The notes under the pieces are model-generated. The model was not told the origin of the DNA. It saw only the letters and a list, made by a program, of their open reading frames with translations, and did not search any database. Below are positions 21,879-30,523 of a DNA stretch of 64,000 bases, one piece after another; the stretch's first letter is position 1, and each line of letters opens with the position of its first letter. Source of the stretch: Acetobacteraceae bacterium (GTDB taxonomy: Bacteria > Pseudomonadota > Alphaproteobacteria > Acetobacterales > Acetobacteraceae); assembly GCA_947475245.1 (NCBI GenBank), contig CANJLW010000001.1, positions 162,025 through 226,024 of the forward strand, read 5' to 3'. The translations under genes and the position numbers were made by a program.

Positions 21879-21905
21879 CCGGCTGCGCTCCAGCCGGTGT
21901 TTTTT
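21879..21905 (+). terminator. Terminator-like hairpin in the fusA leader
   Basis: A perfect 7-base-pair stem (CCGGCTG / CAGCCGG, loop CGCTC) is followed directly by TGTTTTTT, the form of an intrinsic terminator reading rightward. The gene to the left (DUF1800) is transcribed away, so the only rightward RNA expected here is the leader of fusA or a small RNA. It may therefore act as an attenuator. Confidence 0.6.
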
Positions 21906-21979
21906 CACGGGCGCGCAGTGGCGCGACCGTGGCTTCGCCCTGATGGTCTGCCTCCGGTTCGGGGGCATGGAGGTTTACA

Positions 21980-24067
21980 GTGACAGAGTCGCCGCTCGCC
22001 CGGATTCGCAATATCGGCATTACCGCGCATATCGATGCCGGAAAGACCACGACGACCGAGCGCATCCTGTATTACACGGGCGTGTCGCACAAGATTGGCG
22101 AGGTCCACGACGGCAACACCACGACCGACTATATGGACCAGGAGCGTGAGCGCGGCATCACCATCACCTCCGCCGCCGTGACCTGCGAATGGGCCGACCA
22201 TCGCATCAATATCATCGACACCCCGGGGCATATCGACTTCAACATCGAGGTCAATCGCAGCCTGCGCGTGCTCGACGGCGCGATCTTCATCATCGAGGGC
22301 GTGGCCGGCGTGCAGCCGCAGTCCGAGACCAACTGGCGCCTGGCCGATCGCTACAACGTGCCGCGCATCATCTTCATCAATAAGCTCGACCGCACCGGCG
22401 CGGACTTCTACCGCGCCTTCGACACGTTGAAGGAAAAGCTCGATATCATCGCGCTGCCCTTGCAGCTGCCGATCGGCGAGGAAGACAAGTTCCTCGGCAT
22501 CATCGACCTCGTCGAAATGAAGGCGATCATCTGGGAAGGCGGCGAACTCGGCGCGAAGTATCACGACGAACCGATCCCGGCCGAACTCGCCGACAAGGCC
22601 GCCGAATATCGACAATTGCTGCTCGACACCGCGCTGTCGGTCGATACCGAAGGCATGGAAGAGTATTTCGAGAACGGTGACGTGTCCGTCGCCACCCTGA
22701 AGCGCGCCATCAAGCGCGGCACGATCGACGGCGACTTCCGCCCCGTGCTGTGTGGCACCGCGTTCAAGAACAAGGGCGTGCAGCCGCTGCTCGACGCCGT
22801 CATCGACTACCTGCCGTCGCCGATCGACGTGCCGGGCATCGCGGTCGCCCTGGACGAAGGCGTCGACGAAGCGCTGCACCCGGATCGCCGCCGCATCAAG
22901 GCCGACGTGTCCGCGCCGTTCTCCGGCCTCGCGTTCAAGATCATCAACGACAAGTACGGCACGCTGACCTTCGTGCGGGTCTATTCCGGCACGCTGAAGA
23001 CCGGCGACATGGTGATGAACACCACCAAGGACCACCGTGAGCGGATCGGCCGCATGTTCCAGATGCACGCCGACAAGCGGGCGGAAATCAAGGAAGTGCA
23101 CGCCGGCGACATCGCGGCCTTCGTGGGCCTGAAGGACACCGGCACCGGCGACACCCTGGCATCGTCCGACGATCCGGTCGTGCTGGAACGCATGGCCTTC
23201 CCGGTCCCCGTCATCGACATCTCCGTCGAGCCGCGCACCAAGGAAGCCGTCGAGAAGATGACCCTTGGCCTGCAGAAGCTGGCCGGCGAAGATCCCTCGC
23301 TGCGCCTGAAGACCGATCAGGAAACCGGCCAGACCATTCTGTCGGGCATGGGCGAACTGCATCTGGAAATCATCATCGACCGGCTGCGTCGCGAATACGG
23401 CGTCGATTGCAACATCGGCGCGCCGCAGGTGGCCTATCGTGAAACGATTTCCAAGGCGCACACCGAAACCTATACCCACAAGAAGCAGTCGGGCGGTTCC
23501 GGCCAGTACGCGGAAGTGAAGATCGTCTTCGAACCGCAGGAACGGAACCTGGGCGTCCTGTTCGAAAACAAGGTCGTCGGCGGCTCCGTCCCCAAGGAAT
23601 ACATCCCGGCCGTCGAAAAGGGCATTCGCGTTCAGGCCGACACCGGCGTGCTCGCGGGCTTCCCGACGGTGGACTTCAAATACACCCTGGTCGACGGCAA
23701 GTACCACGACGTCGACTCCTCGGCGCTGGCCTTCGAAATCGCCGCCAAGGCCTGCTTCCGCGAAGGCATGAAGAAAGCCAGCCCGATCATCCTCGAACCG
23801 ATCATGGACGTGGAAATCACCACGCCGCAGGATCACGTGGGCGACGTGGTGGGCGATCTCAACCGCCGCCGCGGCATGATCCAGAACCAGGAAAGCTCCG
23901 GCTCCACCATCCTGGTCCGCGCCCAGGTGCCGCTGAAGGAAATGTTTGGTTACATTTCGCACCTGCGCAGCATGACGAAGGGACGCGCGTCCTTCACCAT
24001 GCAGTTCCATCACTACGATCCGGTGCCGCGTAACATCGCCGAGGAGATCATGGCGAAAAGCGCCTGA
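21980..24067 (+). CDS. fusA: Translation elongation factor G (stand-alone, possibly a second copy)
   Basis: EF-G is the GTPase that moves tRNA and mRNA through the ribosome. The 695-residue length and all five domains fit. G1 is [10 protein letters not shown] at 16-25, the switch-I region is [10 protein letters not shown]3 is DTPGH, and G4 is NKLD where NKMD is commoner. Domain IV is seen in [14 protein letters not shown]. The start is a GTG with a GGAGG site 6-10 bases upstream. It has no rpsL, rpsG or tuf neighbours. Segments such as [21 protein letters not shown] differ from the usual str-operon protein, so it may be a paralogue. Confidence 0.9.
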   Translation: MTESPLARIRNIGITAHIDAGKTTTTERILYYTGVSHKIGEVHDGNTTTDYMDQERERGITITSAAVTCEWADHRINIIDTPGHIDFNIEVNRSLRVLDGAIFIIEGVAGVQPQSETNWRLADRYNVPRIIFINKLDRTGADFYRAFDTLKEKLDIIALPLQLPIGEEDKFLGIIDLVEMKAIIWEGGELGAKYHDEPIPAELADKAAEYRQLLLDTALSVDTEGMEEYFENGDVSVATLKRAIKRGTIDGDFRPVLCGTAFKNKGVQPLLDAVIDYLPSPIDVPGIAVALDEGVDEALHPDRRRIKADVSAPFSGLAFKIINDKYGTLTFVRVYSGTLKTGDMVMNTTKDHRERIGRMFQMHADKRAEIKEVHAGDIAAFVGLKDTGTGDTLASSDDPVVLERMAFPVPVIDISVEPRTKEAVEKMTLGLQKLAGEDPSLRLKTDQETGQTILSGMGELHLEIIIDRLRREYGVDCNIGAPQVAYRETISKAHTETYTHKKQSGGSGQYAEVKIVFEPQERNLGVLFENKVVGGSVPKEYIPAVEKGIRVQADTGVLAGFPTVDFKYTLVDGKYHDVDSSALAFEIAAKACFREGMKKASPIILEPIMDVEITTPQDHVGDVVGDLNRRRGMIQNQESSGSTILVRAQVPLKEMFGYISHLRSMTKGRASFTMQFHHYDPVPRNIAEEIMAKSA

Positions 24068-24099
24068 TCCCAAGCCGAACAGACGCCTGACCTACCGCG

Positions 24100-24131
24100 C
24101 GACGCGGGCGATCCCATCGCCCGCGTCGTTT
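24100..24131 (+). terminator. Intrinsic terminator of fusA
   Basis: A perfect GC-rich stem (GACGCGGGCGAT / ATCGCCCGCGTC, loop CCC, extendable by one C-G pair) is followed by GTTTGCATTT. It begins 33 bases after the fusA stop, the expected position and orientation. Confidence 0.85.
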
Positions 24132-24219
24132 GCATTTCCGACATCAAATTCCTTTCACGCGCGCCGAACGAAACATGCTAACTCCCCTGACATCGAGAGT
24201 GCTGGGGAGAGCGGGATCG

Positions 24220-24582
24220 ATGCTGCGCCTGCGTACCGATCAGATCATGACCCTTTCAGCCGCCTCGCTCGCTCCGCGTGTGCAGGTCCTGTTGCTCGCG
24301 GCTTTTGGGCCCGTCGCGCTGACACTCGATCGGGCCTTTGTAGTGGCCGCCATCCGGCGTGCCGTTGCCGCCGGCATGGCCACCGAACAGCAGGTCGGTC
24401 GTTACGTCATGTTGGCCCTGGTCGTGCGACCGGATTTCGAAACCAATCCCAACACCGCCTGGGCACATCCCGTCGTGACCGACCGCCGTATGCCCCCCGA
24501 ACGCAAGCTCAGTCGGCTGTATGCCCTCGCGCGCCGTCATGGTCACACCGTGGGCACGGTCCAGTCAGACCGGGCCGCCTGA
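24220..24582 (+). CDS. Small helical protein resembling type VI-neighbourhood hypothetical proteins
   Basis: This 120-residue protein starts at the ATG preceded by GGGGAGAG; frames beginning at 24130 would start inside the fusA terminator. From memory, its layout matches a family of about 120-150 residues often encoded beside type VI secretion or PAAR genes. That layout is an opening like LRLRTDQIMTLS, a middle AIRRAVAAGMATEQQVGRYV, then RPDFETNPNTAWA and ILxD-like VVTDRRM, and a final RKLSRLY. No other type VI gene is seen in the window. It is 15 bases upstream of the giant helical protein, so the two are probably one operon. Confidence 0.6.
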   Translation: MLRLRTDQIMTLSAASLAPRVQVLLLAAFGPVALTLDRAFVVAAIRRAVAAGMATEQQVGRYVMLALVVRPDFETNPNTAWAHPVVTDRRMPPERKLSRLYALARRHGHTVGTVQSDRAA

Positions 24583-24597
24583 CCCGAGGAGAGCACA

Positions 24598-26523
24598 GTG
24601 CCCGCCGATTTCGTCGACGAAGCCGCCCAAGGGGCGCGAGATGCCGCTCAGAACGCGGCGGACGCGGCGCAGAATGCCGCGGATGCCGCTTCGAATGCCG
24701 CCGATCAGGCCGGGCAGGCCGCCGCTCAGGCCGGACAAGCCGCCGGGCAGGCGACGCAGGGCTTTAAGCAACAATCGGAAGAGGCGGCGAAGCAGGTCGG
24801 CGATACCGCGAACAAGGTCGCCGATACCGTCGGCAAGGAAGCCAACAACGCGGTCGATCAGGCGCAGAGCGCTTTGGACGATGCCGCGAAACAGGCCGAC
24901 GACGCGATCAAGGGCGCGACCGGACAGGCCAAGGACGCCATCGCCGACGTCAAGAACCAGGCCGACGGCTATGCCGATCAGGCGAACGACGCGATTACCC
25001 AGGTGCAGGAAGCCCCCGGCAAGGCGGTGCAGGAACTGAAGGACAAGCAACAGGAACTGCTCAACAAGATCGACGATGTCGGCAAGGACGTGAACCAGCA
25101 GATCCAGGACGTCACCGATCAGGCCAATCAGAAGATCAACGAGGTCAACGACGCCGTCCAGAACGCCGAAAAGGAACTGGAAAACAAGCTTCAGGAAGCC
25201 GTCGATACCGCGCAGAACACCGTCCGCGATGCCGCGAACAAAGCCCGCGAAGCCGCGCAGGCAGCCCGCGATGCCGCCAAGGACGCCGCCGAAAAGGCCC
25301 GCGCGCTGGCCCAACAGGCCGCCGATGAGGCAACGAAGGCGATCGCCGATGCCGCGGCCAAGGTCGCCGAGGAAGCCGATCGCGCCGCCGCCCTTGCCGA
25401 CGAAGCCGCCGAGGCCGCCGAACGCGCCGCCGCCATGGCGGAACAAGCCGTCGACGATGCCGAAAACGCGCTCGACGACCAACTCGATGCCGTCAACAAC
25501 AAGGTCAACGACCTGCTGAGCAAGCTGCCGGCGAATTTGCCGGCGATGCCGTGCCCGATGACGCAGATGATCGCCGACAGCCTGACCCCGGCGCTCGATC
25601 TGCCCGACAATCCGCTGGGCGATGCGATCAACCAGGTCAAGGCGGCGGCACAGGCGGCCAAGGCGGCGATCAAGGCCGCGCTCGAAGCAGCCCTCGCCGC
25701 CGCCCGCGCTTTGGCCGAACAGTTGCGGGCACTGGCGCAGCAGATCAAGGATCAGGCCGCCGCCCTGGCCGCCAAGGCGCTGGAATTAGTGCAAAAGGGC
25801 CTGGAACAGGCAAACGCGCTGATCGACAAGGCGATTGAGCAACTCGACGCCGCCCTCGCCGCGGCCAACGAGATGGCCGACAAGGCGGAACAGGCCGCGA
25901 TGGACGCGATCGAAAAGGGACGCGAAGCCGCCCAACCCGCCGTCGACGCCGCCCGCGCCGCCGCCGGCAAGGTTCAGGAACTCGCCAACAAGGCGTCGGA
26001 AACGCTGAACGAAGCCTCCCAAAAGGTGCAGGGTATCGTGACCGACGCGACGGAAAAGGTTCACGAACTGGCGGAAAAAGCGACACAACCGATCATCGAC
26101 GCGGCCGAGAAAGCCAAGGACGCCATCCAACCCACGCTCGATCAGGCGGCGGAAAAAGCCCACGACGCCGTGAACACGGTCAAGGACAAGGTCGACGAGG
26201 TCGCCGACAAAGGCACGGAAATGGTGCAAAAGGCCGAGGACACCGCGACCGAAGCCGCCGAGAAGGCCAAGGACGCCGCCCAGCAAGGCGTCGATGCCGC
26301 CCGTGACGCCGCGCAGACCGCCGCGCAAACCGCGAACGAAGCCGCTCAATCCGCGCAGGAAGCCGCCAAAGCCGCCGCCGACGGGGCCAACAGCGCCGCC
26401 GATGCCGCGCTCGATGCCGCGCAGCAAGGCGCGCAGGCAGCCCAGGAAGCCGCCCAACAGGCATCTCAGGCCGCGAAGGAAGCCGGGCAGGCGGCACAGA
26501 ACGCGGCAAACGCCGTCCCCTGA
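24598..26523 (+). CDS. 641-residue Ala-rich LEA/apolipoprotein-like helical protein
   Basis: I do not recognise a named family. The chain is overwhelmingly Ala with Gln, Lys, Glu, Asp and Asn, in 7- and 11-residue periods (AADAAQN-type at both ends, KAKDAAQQGVDAARDAAQ-type inside). This is typical of LEA group 3 and apolipoprotein-like amphipathic helices. There is no signal peptide or membrane span. The pattern breaks once, at about 302-343, with a Pro-rich segment containing LPAMPCPMTQM and the only Cys (319). The two ends are Gln/Ala-rich and the flanking arms more charged. The GTG start has a GAGGAGA site. Possible roles are a stress protectant, a filament or scaffold, or secreted cargo. 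Confidence 0.75.
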   Translation: MPADFVDEAAQGARDAAQNAADAAQNAADAASNAADQAGQAAAQAGQAAGQATQGFKQQSEEAAKQVGDTANKVADTVGKEANNAVDQAQSALDDAAKQADDAIKGATGQAKDAIADVKNQADGYADQANDAITQVQEAPGKAVQELKDKQQELLNKIDDVGKDVNQQIQDVTDQANQKINEVNDAVQNAEKELENKLQEAVDTAQNTVRDAANKAREAAQAARDAAKDAAEKARALAQQAADEATKAIADAAAKVAEEADRAAALADEAAEAAERAAAMAEQAVDDAENALDDQLDAVNNKVNDLLSKLPANLPAMPCPMTQMIADSLTPALDLPDNPLGDAINQVKAAAQAAKAAIKAALEAALAAARALAEQLRALAQQIKDQAAALAAKALELVQKGLEQANALIDKAIEQLDAALAAANEMADKAEQAAMDAIEKGREAAQPAVDAARAAAGKVQELANKASETLNEASQKVQGIVTDATEKVHELAEKATQPIIDAAEKAKDAIQPTLDQAAEKAHDAVNTVKDKVDEVADKGTEMVQKAEDTATEAAEKAKDAAQQGVDAARDAAQTAAQTANEAAQSAQEAAKAAADGANSAADAALDAAQQGAQAAQEAAQQASQAAKEAGQAAQNAANAVP

Positions 26524-26529
26524 ACGGCT

Positions 26530-26545
26530 TGGCACGCGTCATGCT
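26530..26545 (+). promoter_or_regulatory. Sigma-54-type promoter candidate
   Basis: TGGCACG and ATGCT place the invariant GG and GC exactly ten bases apart, as in -24/-12 promoters, with one mismatch in the -12 element (ATGC for TTGC). It lies 37 bases upstream of the start of the polyamine-type binding-protein gene. Nitrogen-related control would suit an amine importer. Confidence 0.45.
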
Positions 26546-26581
26546 TAGCCCCGATGCAACGGATGCTCGGGAGCCTATCCA

Positions 26582-27850
26582 ATGACAAGCAAGCGCGTCA
26601 CTCGTCGTACACTGCTCGCCGGCGCGGGCGTCGCATTGGGATCGGGGGCCGTCACCGGCTTTCCCACGATCTGGGCGCAGAACATCAAGAACGTCACCCT
26701 GCGCCAGTTCGGCACCGGCGTGTCGAACCTGAATGCCGTCGCCGATCAGGTCAAAAAGGACCTCGGCTTTACGCTCTCGATGACCGCGCTCGACTCCGAC
26801 GCCGTCACGCAAAAAGCCGTCACCCAGCCGAAGTCCTACGATGTCGCTGATATCGAATACTGGATCTGCAAGAAGGTCTTCCCGACCGGCACGATGCAGC
26901 CGATGGATGTCAAGCGGATCAAGAATTTCGACAAGATCGTGCCGATTTTCACGTCCGGACGCCTGACGCCGTCGTCGTCCATCGCCCAGGGCACCGCGCC
27001 GCATACGGTCGGTTTTGTCGAGAAGCAGGACTCCAAAACCTTCTCGACGAAACAAACCGGATGGATGACCCTCATCCCCACCATCTACAACGCCGACACG
27101 CTCGGCATTCGACCCGATCTCGTCGGGCGCAAAATCACCCATTGGAAAGATCTGGTCGATCCCGCCTTCAAGGGCAAAGCGTCGATCCTGAACATTCCCT
27201 CCATCGGCATCATGGACGCCGCGATGGTCATGGAATCCCTCGGCACGCTGAAATACGCCGACAAGGGAAACATGACGAAGGCCGAGATCGACAAAACCAT
27301 CGCGTTTCTGATCGAAGCCAAAAAGGCCGGACAATTCCGCGCCTTCTGGAAAAGCTTCGACGAAAGCGTCAATCTGATGGCCTCGGGGGAGGTGATCATC
27401 CAGTCGATGTGGTCCCCGGCCGTTGCCGCGGTCCGCTCCAAGGGCATCCCCTGCGTATATCAACCCCTGGCCGAAGGCTACCGCGCCTGGGGCGGCGGGT
27501 TGGGACTGGCGAGGCATCTGACCGGTTTGCAGCTTGATGCCGCCTACGAATACATCAATTGGTACCTGTCCGGCTGGGTCGGGGCCTATCTCAACCGCCA
27601 AGGCTATTACAGCGCGGTACTGGAAACCGCGAAGCAGCATATGAGCGCGGATGAATGGGGCTTCTGGATCGAGGGTAAGCCCGCCAAGGCCGATATTCTG
27701 AGCCCGGATGGCAAGGTGATGGAAAAGGCCGGCGCCGTGCGCGACGGCGGATCGTTCGAACAGCGCATGGGCGCGGTCGCCTGCTGGAATTCCGTGATGA
27801 CCGAGGACCGTTATATGGTCCAAAAATGGAACGAATTCATCGCGGCATGA
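26582..27850 (+). CDS. Polyamine/iron-type ABC binding protein (family 1), Tat signal
   Basis: This 422-residue protein starts with a twin-arginine signal (TRRTLLAGAGVALGSG). It continues as an extracellular solute-binding protein of the PotD/PotF or family 1 type, with TIYNADTLGIRPDL, ITHWKDLVDPAFKGKA and GWVGAYLNRQGYYSAV. Relatives bind spermidine, putrescine and other small charged solutes. The ATG follows CGGGAG. Its stop overlaps the permease start as ATGA, so expression is coupled. The exact ligand is unknown. Confidence 0.88.
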   Translation: MTSKRVTRRTLLAGAGVALGSGAVTGFPTIWAQNIKNVTLRQFGTGVSNLNAVADQVKKDLGFTLSMTALDSDAVTQKAVTQPKSYDVADIEYWICKKVFPTGTMQPMDVKRIKNFDKIVPIFTSGRLTPSSSIAQGTAPHTVGFVEKQDSKTFSTKQTGWMTLIPTIYNADTLGIRPDLVGRKITHWKDLVDPAFKGKASILNIPSIGIMDAAMVMESLGTLKYADKGNMTKAEIDKTIAFLIEAKKAGQFRAFWKSFDESVNLMASGEVIIQSMWSPAVAAVRSKGIPCVYQPLAEGYRAWGGGLGLARHLTGLQLDAAYEYINWYLSGWVGAYLNRQGYYSAVLETAKQHMSADEWGFWIEGKPAKADILSPDGKVMEKAGAVRDGGSFEQRMGAVACWNSVMTEDRYMVQKWNEFIAA

Positions 27851-28698
27851 GGTTGCGCGCCTGTCTGCCATGGATCCAGGCGGCACCGCTCGCCTTGATC
27901 CTCGGCGGGTTTTTGTTACTGCCGATTCTGGTGCTGATCGTCGTCAGCTTCTTTGATTACGACAGCGTCCAGATCCTGCCCGGCTTCGTGCTGACCAACT
28001 ATGTCGATGTGCTCGGGTCGGTCACGACCTGGCGCATTTATGGCAATACGCTGCGCTATACAGCCATCGTCTGGGTGCTGACGACACTGTTGGGATTTGG
28101 CGTCGCCTACGTGCTGGCGTTCGAAATCCGCGATCGCGCAATGCAGATGGTGCTGTTCCTGGTCTGCACGGTGCCGTTCCTGACCTCTAACATCATTCGC
28201 CAGATCTCCTGGATCCCCTTCCTGGGGCGAGAGGGCCTGTTGAACCAGGCCCTGCTCCGCCTGGGCGTGATCGATGCACCGTTGGAATTCCTGCTGTTCT
28301 CCGACTTCGCCGTCATCCTGGCCTATGTGCATCTGTATACGTTGTTCATGGTCACGCCGGTGTTCAACACCATGATGCGCATCGACCGACGCCTGATCGA
28401 AGCCGCCGTCGATAACGGCGCCAATGCCTGGCAAGTGCTGACGCAGGTCATCATTCCGCTCTGCAAACCAGGCATCGCCATCGGATCGATCTTTGTCGTG
28501 ACCCTGACGATGGGCGATTTTATGACGGTGCGGCTCATGAGCGGCGGGCAGAGCGCGTCCGTCGGTCTGATGATCGCCAATCAGATATCGTTGCTGCAAT
28601 ACCCGGCCGCTTGCGCCGGCGCGGTCGTGTTGCTGGCGGCGGTGCTGGGCATGATCGCGGCGATCCTGCGCATCGTCGATATCAGGCGGGAACTGTGA
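27847..28698 (+). CDS. ABC permease, PotB-like
   Basis: This 283-residue inner-membrane protein has about six hydrophobic spans and a cytoplasmic EAA-type loop (EAAVDNGANAWQVLTQVIIPLCKPG) that would dock an ATPase. The ATG at 27847 overlapping the upstream TGA is preferred to the longer frame at 27826. It pairs with the next permease to form the channel of a polyamine-type importer. Confidence 0.9.
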   Translation: MRLRACLPWIQAAPLALILGGFLLLPILVLIVVSFFDYDSVQILPGFVLTNYVDVLGSVTTWRIYGNTLRYTAIVWVLTTLLGFGVAYVLAFEIRDRAMQMVLFLVCTVPFLTSNIIRQISWIPFLGREGLLNQALLRLGVIDAPLEFLLFSDFAVILAYVHLYTLFMVTPVFNTMMRIDRRLIEAAVDNGANAWQVLTQVIIPLCKPGIAIGSIFVVTLTMGDFMTVRLMSGGQSASVGLMIANQISLLQYPAACAGAVVLLAAVLGMIAAILRIVDIRREL

Positions 28699-29504
28699 TG
28701 AGGGCGCGGCTACGACGCTGGGCGCTGTTGGGCTTCCTCGGGCTGTTCATCCTGTTCCTGTATGGGCCGACCTTTACGATCCTGCTGCTGTCGTTTCAGG
28801 GGCCGGACGGCGGACTGACCTTTCCGATGAACGGCGTTTCACTGCATTGGTTCGTTCGACTGTTCCAGCAGCAGGCGGTGGGCGATTTCGGCGGGGCGAT
28901 GCAACGATCCCTCGCGCTGGCGACGATGGTGACGGTGGCGACCGTGTCGATCTCGCTCTCCGCCGGGCTCGCATTCCGGCGCGGCTTTCGTGGCGCGGAT
29001 TGGTTGTTCACCCTGACCGTCGCCAGCCTGATCGTGCCGTCGATCCTGATCAGCCTGGGGATCGGATTGCTGTTCAACCAATCCGGCCTCGACCCGACCT
29101 GGTACGGATCGGCGTTCGGCGCCCAACTCACCTGGACCCTGCCGTTCGGTCTGTTGATCATGTTCGCGGTTTTCAATCGCTTCGACCGATCGTTGGAAGA
29201 AGCCGCGCGCGATCTCGGCGCGTCCCCCGCCCAGTCGTTGCGCTTCGTGCTTCTGCCCTTGATCACGCCCAGCCTGATCGGCATCGCCCTGTTCGGTTTC
29301 ACCCTGTCGTACGACGAATTCGCGCGCACGCTGCTGACCGCCGGCAGCGACAACACCTTGCCGTTGGAAATTTACGGCATGACCACAAACGTCACCACGC
29401 CGGTGCTCTATGCCCTGGGCACAGTCACAACCGGCGTGTCATTCGTGGCGATCGGTCTGGGCTTGTGGGCGATGCGGGCGTTGAGCCGACGACCGGCGCG
29501 TTAA
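28698..29504 (+). CDS. ABC permease, PotC-like
   Basis: This 268-residue inner-membrane protein has about six spans and the EAA loop EEAARDLGASPAQSLRFVLLPLI. Its ATG shares a base with the upstream stop (TGATG). The gene ends in a 4-base convergent overlap with a dipeptide-type ATPase gene. No PotA-like ATPase is encoded next to this binding protein and permease set, so an ATPase from elsewhere must drive it. Confidence 0.9.
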   Translation: MRARLRRWALLGFLGLFILFLYGPTFTILLLSFQGPDGGLTFPMNGVSLHWFVRLFQQQAVGDFGGAMQRSLALATMVTVATVSISLSAGLAFRRGFRGADWLFTLTVASLIVPSILISLGIGLLFNQSGLDPTWYGSAFGAQLTWTLPFGLLIMFAVFNRFDRSLEEAARDLGASPAQSLRFVLLPLITPSLIGIALFGFTLSYDEFARTLLTAGSDNTLPLEIYGMTTNVTTPVLYALGTVTTGVSFVAIGLGLWAMRALSRRPAR

Positions 29505-30523
29505 TCGACCGTCGTCAGCTTGCGCGACGCCATGAAGCCCAGCAGCGAGTCGCCCTGCAACTTCGGACCGCTGGTGTGCAGGTGGCAGGCCGCGTGGCCG
29601 CCGCCATCCAGCTCGATACGCGGCGGCGCTTCCTGTGCGCACACGTCCATAACAAACGGACAACGCGTCCTGAAGCGGCAACCGCTCGGCGGGTTCAGCG
29701 GGCTGGGCAGATCGCCGCCCAGAATGATCCGTTCCGACTCCCGATGCCGCTTCGGATCGGGGAAGGGCACGGCGGAAATCAGCGCGGCGGTATAGGGATG
29801 CCGAGGCGCATCATAAACCCGCGCGCTCGGGCCGGTCTCCACGATCTCGCCAAGATACATCACCGCGACGCGGGGACTCATCAGCCGTACGACGGACAGA
29901 TCGTGCGCGACCAGCAGGAACGCGGTGCCGGAGTCTTCCTGGATCTTCCGCAGCAGGTTCATGATCTGGCTTTGCGTCGACACGTCCAGCGCGCTGACCG
30001 GCTCGTCGAGCACGATCAACTCGGGATGCAGCATCATTGCGCGGGCGATCGCGATGCGCTGGCGCTGGCCGCCGGAAAATTCGTGCGGATAGCGGGCAGA
30101 ATAGCCGGCGTGTAGCCCGACGGATTCCAGCATGCGACCAACCCGGTTCTGACGTTCCGGCTTGGGGATGTCGGCGTGGATGATCAGTGGCTCGGACAGC
30201 AACTGCTCGATCGTCATCGACGGGTTCAGCGACGAGTACGGGTCCTGAAACACCATCTGCATGCGCTTACGCATGGCGCGAAGCTCGGTGCGATTGGCTG
30301 CCGTCACGTCGGTATCGCCCAGACGCACCTGGCCGGACGCGGGCTCGATCAGCCGCAGAATCGCCAGGCCCGCGGTGGACTTGCCGCTGCCGGACTCGCC
30401 AACCAGGCCCAACGTTTCCCCGGCGGCGATTTCCAGCGACACATCCTTCGCCGCGTGCAGCTTTTTGCCGCCGACGTCATAGATGACATTCAGATTCTTG
30501 ACCGAAAGACACGGCGTCGTCAT
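29501..30523 (-). CDS. Dipeptide/oligopeptide ABC importer ATPase, DppF/OppF type
   Basis: This 340-residue ATPase shows Walker [13 protein letters not shown] signature SGGQRQRIAIAR, Walker B LIVLDEPVSALD, and the C-terminal oligopeptide-transporter extension (GCRFRTRCP), whose cysteines often bind an iron-sulfur cluster. It is the last gene of a nine-gene minus-strand unit and overlaps the preceding ATPase gene by ATGA. It works as a heterodimer with DppD at the inner membrane. Confidence 0.94.
   Translation of the reverse strand: MTTPCLSVKNLNVIYDVGGKKLHAAKDVSLEIAAGETLGLVGESGSGKSTAGLAILRLIEPASGQVRLGDTDVTAANRTELRAMRKRMQMVFQDPYSSLNPSMTIEQLLSEPLIIHADIPKPERQNRVGRMLESVGLHAGYSARYPHEFSGGQRQRIAIARAMMLHPELIVLDEPVSALDVSTQSQIMNLLRKIQEDSGTAFLLVAHDLSVVRLMSPRVAVMYLGEIVETGPSARVYDAPRHPYTAALISAVPFPDPKRHRESERIILGGDLPSPLNPPSGCRFRTRCPFVMDVCAQEAPPRIELDGGGHAACHLHTSGPKLQGDSLLGFMASRKLTTVD

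Noticed and set aside
21905-24073. Open frame of over 700 codons on the minus strand opposite fusA
   Set aside because: It lies wholly antisense to a clear EF-G gene, has no recognisable motif, and arises from the GC-rich third-position bias of the real gene.
24130-24219. N-terminal extension of the small protein upstream of the LEA-like gene
   Set aside because: The extended start would be a TTG within the fusA terminator; the ATG at 24220 has a proper ribosome site and the family-like opening.
24565-25482. Hydrophobic Gly/Leu-rich minus-strand frame opposite the LEA-like gene, looking like a membrane protein
   Set aside because: It is the reverse reading of Ala/Asp/Gln codon repeats (giving Gly, Leu, Val). 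The plus-strand gene has a good ribosome site and operon position.
25534-25575. PAAR-like reading of CPMTQM in the LEA-like protein
   Set aside because: Only the CPM string resembles PAAR proteins; the rest of a PAAR fold is absent.
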